Part shown: positions 61,456 through 64,000 of the stretch, one piece after another
Numbering within the stretch: position 1 is the first letter of the stretch
How the letters are laid out: the number at the start of each line of letters is the position of its first letter
Assembly: GCA_900473045.1 (NCBI GenBank)
Contig: UCKS01000053.1
Coordinates: 1-64,000, forward strand
DNA from: Hyphomicrobiales bacterium
GTDB taxonomy: Bacteria; Pseudomonadota; Alphaproteobacteria; Rhizobiales; Rhizobiaceae
Length of the DNA: 64,000 nt
Reading direction: 5' to 3'
The notes under the pieces: generated by a model
What the model saw: only the letters and a program-made list of their open reading frames with translations
Database searches by the model: none
What the model was told of the DNA's origin: nothing
Translations under genes and position numbers: made by a program

Positions 61456-62688
61456 TTAACCCAGCACAGCCTTGATCTTCTCGGCTGCCTGATCAAGCGC
61501 GTCCTTCGGGCTCGACTGGCCGGTCAGCGCCGCCTGGATGGCATCCTGGATCGCCTTGGAGATCTTCGGCCATTCCGGATGCGGGCCGCGCGGCTTGGCG
61601 TATTTCAGCTGTTCGAGGAACACCTTGAGGCCGGCATCCTTGAGGGCCTGACCTGTGGCCGGGATGGCGATGTCGGAACGGGCCGGAAGCTGGCCGTAGT
61701 TCTTGAACATCTTGTCATCCTGCGAGGCGAAATATTCAAGCGCCTTGAAGGCTTCTTCCGGATGCTTGGTCGAGGCAAAGATGGCCCAGTTGAAATCGCC
61801 CATGGCGGAGGAACGCTCGGCACCCTCCTGCGGCACCGGCAGCAGCGTCACGCCCCAGTCAAATTTCGCTTCCTGCGACATGCGGTCGAGTTCCCACGGA
61901 CCGGAGATCGCCATGGCGGCATTGCCGGAATTGAACGTGCCGGTGGAATCCCACTGGCCGCGGGTCAGCGTATCCGGCGAAGCGAGCTTCTCGTCCATGA
62001 TCGTCTTCCAGACCGTCAGCGCCTTCACGGCACCTTCGGAATTGATGTTCTCATAGCTGCCGCCGCCCATCTGCGCCCAGGGCAGAAACTGGAACGTGCC
62101 TTCCTCGTTGGCCTTGGCCGAGAACGCGAGACCATAGACGTTGGCGGTCGGGTCGGTCAGCTTGCGCGCGTCCTCGACCAGCTCGTCCCAGGTCTGCGGC
62201 GGCTTGTTCGGGTCGAGCCCCTTCGCCTTGAACATGTCCTTGTTGTAGTAGAGTGCGATCGTGTTGGTCGCCTTCGGCACGCCGTAATATTTGCCGTCCC
62301 ACTCGACCGATTTCAGCGGGCCGGGGAAATAATTCTCCGGCTTGATGACGGTCGATTTCGAGATCATGTCGGTCAAATCGAGAAAGGCGCCGCGCGATGA
62401 AAACAGCGCGTGTTCCGGATTGTCGATGGCAATGATATCCGGTGCCTGTCCGGTCGAATAGGCGCGCATCGCTTCGCTCACCACATCGTCGAACTGGATC
62501 TGGCGGTACTCGATCTGGATGCCGTTGTTGAGCTTGTTGAAATCGGCCACCAGATGCGGTGCCGGCTGGATGTCGCGGTCAAGCGACCAGACTGTCAGCT
62601 TCACATCTTCCGCCTTGGCGGAAAGACCGAACATCGAGACGCCTGCCAGCGCCAGCGCACCAATGACTGCATATTTGCGGATACCCAT
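61456..62688 (-). CDS. Sugar ABC transporter substrate-binding protein
   Basis: A 410-residue periplasmic binding protein of the MalE/UgpB-like type. The signal peptide ends near AKAED (residues 20-24). Family features include [41 protein letters not shown] and [16 protein letters not shown] 62688 has a perfect AGGAGG seven bases upstream, consistent with high expression of a binding protein. The sugar cannot be told from sequence. Confidence 0.92.
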   Translation of the reverse strand: MGIRKYAVIGALALAGVSMFGLSAKAEDVKLTVWSLDRDIQPAPHLVADFNKLNNGIQIEYRQIQFDDVVSEAMRAYSTGQAPDIIAIDNPEHALFSSRGAFLDLTDMISKSTVIKPENYFPGPLKSVEWDGKYYGVPKATNTIALYYNKDMFKAKGLDPNKPPQTWDELVEDARKLTDPTANVYGLAFSAKANEEGTFQFLPWAQMGGGSYENINSEGAVKALTVWKTIMDEKLASPDTLTRGQWDSTGTFNSGNAAMAISGPWELDRMSQEAKFDWGVTLLPVPQEGAERSSAMGDFNWAIFASTKHPEEAFKALEYFASQDDKMFKNYGQLPARSDIAIPATGQALKDAGLKVFLEQLKYAKPRGPHPEWPKISKAIQDAIQAALTGQSSPKDALDQAAEKIKAVLG

Positions 62689-62794
62689 AATTTTCCTCCT
62701 TGTGGTTATCCTGTCGGCCGTCATCCTCCATGCCGGCCTTCTTCAGTCCATTTCAGTCTGTCAGGCCGCGCGAATAGCGGGCAAGCCTGGTCAA

Positions 62795-63697
62795 TCAGGC
62801 GGGATCGACGACAAAGTCGCCGCCCCGGCAAGCTTTCAGGTAATTGAGGCCATGAACCTGTCCGGTCATCTCCAGCGCATCGCGATAGACCGGATCATGC
62901 CAGCCTTCGATGTCGATCGAGCCGGACCAGCCGGCAAGCCGCAGCTCGGAAATCACGTCCGTCCAGTTGGTATCGCCAAAGCCCGGCGTGCGCATGAACA
63001 CGAACTTTTCCTTGCCGAAAATGCCGTGCTCGCGGATGACGTCCCAGCGGATGGTCGCGTCCTTGCCGTGCACGTGAAAGATCCTTTTAGCCCATTTGCG
63101 GATCTGCGGCAGTGGATCGATGAGATAGACCATCTGGTGGCAAGGCTCCCATTCGAGCCCGATATTGTCATCCGGCGTCTCGTTGAAGATCAATTCCCAG
63201 GAGTCCGGATTATGGGCGATATTCCAGTCGCCGCTTGCCCAGTTGCCATCCATGGCGCAATTCTCAAACGCGATCTTCACGCCCTTGTCGGCAGCGCGCT
63301 TGGCAAGCTCGCTCCAGATTTCCTTGTAGCGCGGCAGGCTGTCGGTTAGCGGCTTGTTGCGGATGCGGCCGGTAAAACCGGCAACGCAGGTGGCGCCGAA
63401 GTGACGGGCGTTGTCGATGCAGTCCTTCCAGCCCTGCAGCGTGTCGCGGTCGATGTCGGTCGTTTCCAGCGGATTACCGAACATGCCGAGCGTCGAAATC
63501 GTAATGTCGCGATCACCGATCGCCTCAATGCAACGCTTGCCGAGTTCGGCCAGGTCCTGGCCGTTGGTCGTCTGCCAGAAGAAGGGCTCAAAACTTTCGA
63601 AGCCCATGTCGGCAACCTTGCCGATGCGGTCGGCCGCCTTGCCTGCGGATGCGCTGATCATGGTGCCGATGCGGATGGCTTTTGCCGGATTGCTCAT
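62795..63697 (-). CDS. Sugar phosphate isomerase/epimerase family protein
   Basis: A 300-residue TIM-barrel protein of the AP-endonuclease-2-like isomerase/epimerase group (IolE/DTE-like). Metal-ligand candidates are the Glu of VKIAFENCAM (near 137), the Asp/His of GLEWEPCHQ, the His pair in IFHVHGKD, and Glu in GSIDIEGWHDP. It would isomerise or epimerise the imported sugar or inositol derivative. ATG 63697 has AGGAC eight bases upstream; ATG 63715 overlaps the upstream gene's stop and is an alternative. Confidence 0.87.
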   Translation of the reverse strand: MSNPAKAIRIGTMISASAGKAADRIGKVADMGFESFEPFFWQTTNGQDLAELGKRCIEAIGDRDITISTLGMFGNPLETTDIDRDTLQGWKDCIDNARHFGATCVAGFTGRIRNKPLTDSLPRYKEIWSELAKRAADKGVKIAFENCAMDGNWASGDWNIAHNPDSWELIFNETPDDNIGLEWEPCHQMVYLIDPLPQIRKWAKRIFHVHGKDATIRWDVIREHGIFGKEKFVFMRTPGFGDTNWTDVISELRLAGWSGSIDIEGWHDPVYRDALEMTGQVHGLNYLKACRGGDFVVDPA

Positions 63698-63711
63698 GAA
63701 AACTGTCCTGT

Positions 63712-64000
63712 TCATAGAGTCACGCGCTGCCTGGTGCGGGCGCTCTCGATCGCCGCAAACACCATGGCAAGGCTGTTGATATTGTCGTTGCTGACCGTCT
63801 CCGGCTTAGCGCCGGTCCGGATGGCGGTGAGAAAGTCTGCGATCACACTGGCATGACCGTGGGTCTGCGCCTCGTTTGCCGGTTGCGGCACTTCGATGGC
63901 CTCGGTCGGGCGGAAGAAGCCTTCGGTTCCTGCGACAACGCCGGTCTGGAAACTGTCGGCACCGTCCCAGAGCAGCGTGCCCTTGGTGCCGATGATCCGC
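63712..64000 (-). CDS. Gfo/Idh/MocA-family dehydrogenase, C-terminal part
   Basis: Only the last 95 residues are in the window; the rest continues beyond 64000. The visible sequence (IIGTKGTLLWDGADSF, then HGHASVIADFLTAIRTGAKP and INSLAMVFAAIESARTRQRV) is the conserved end of Gfo/Idh/MocA sugar dehydrogenases. It would oxidise a sugar or inositol with NAD(P). It is upstream of, and contacts, the isomerase gene, making a catabolic operon with the ABC transporter. Confidence 0.87.
   Translation of the reverse strand, partial: RIIGTKGTLLWDGADSFQTGVVAGTEGFFRPTEAIEVPQPANEAQTHGHASVIADFLTAIRTGAKPETVSNDNINSLAMVFAAIESARTRQRVTL

Overview
The window looks like chromosome of an alphaproteobacterium of the Rhizobiaceae (Rhizobium/Agrobacterium group). 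Support comes from the GC-rich coding style, an aerobic cobalamin gene set in the cobF-to-cobM order, a fused MrpA/MrpB-type cation antiporter (the rhizobial Pha layout), a PrsD/PrsE-like type I exporter, a GltX with the HVGT signature, and a RIME-like intergenic palindrome. No rRNA or tRNA gene and no CRISPR array was recognised.

Bases 1 to about 10736 form the accessory part: most of a Tn7-like transposon whose left end lies before the window. It encodes a TnsA-like endonuclease, a TnsB-like DDE transposase, a TnsC-like AAA+ ATPase and two different TniQ/TnsD-family proteins with identically placed zinc ligands. The genes form two operons. One is an unknown gene, tniQ1 and an unknown gene, joined by ATGA overlaps. 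The other is two tiny ORFs, tnsA, tnsB, tnsC and tniQ2. Each operon is preceded by a copy of a related, apparently structured leader (39-135 and 3231-3319) with two matching hairpins and a compensatory base-pair change. A lone unknown gene on the opposite strand (9899-10477) is probable cargo. A candidate element end (TGT...ACA type with spaced repeats) sits at about 10736, 36 bases past the stop codon of a chromosomal phosphoesterase gene.

From 10773 onward the content is core or common rhizobial DNA. 10.8-19.4 kb: Tat-exported phosphoesterase, EmrAB efflux pump with divergent TetR regulator and twin palindromic operators, AraC/GyrI-type regulator, TerC membrane protein, two SRPBCC proteins and an ArsR repressor. 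19.6-29.4 kb: gltX, lysS, small membrane protein, FAD oxidoreductase, nucleoside hydrolase, an exonuclease-DNA ligase repair pair, DUF3008-like protein. 29.5-36.3 kb: CHASE-PAS-GGDEF-EAL cyclic-di-GMP protein, NodT-like outer-membrane efflux lipoprotein, two-component system. 36.6-42.7 kb: six-gene Mrp/Pha antiporter operon. 42.7-49.9 kb: cobalamin corrin-ring genes. 50.2-53.3 kb: type I secretion pair without its substrate or outer-membrane partner. 53.4-58.3 kb: DMT exporter, uracil-DNA glycosylase, molybdate transporter modABC with two ModE-like boxes and a short modE. 58.4-64.0 kb: a carbohydrate ABC transporter with an isomerase/epimerase and a truncated Gfo/Idh/MocA dehydrogenase, all on the minus strand.
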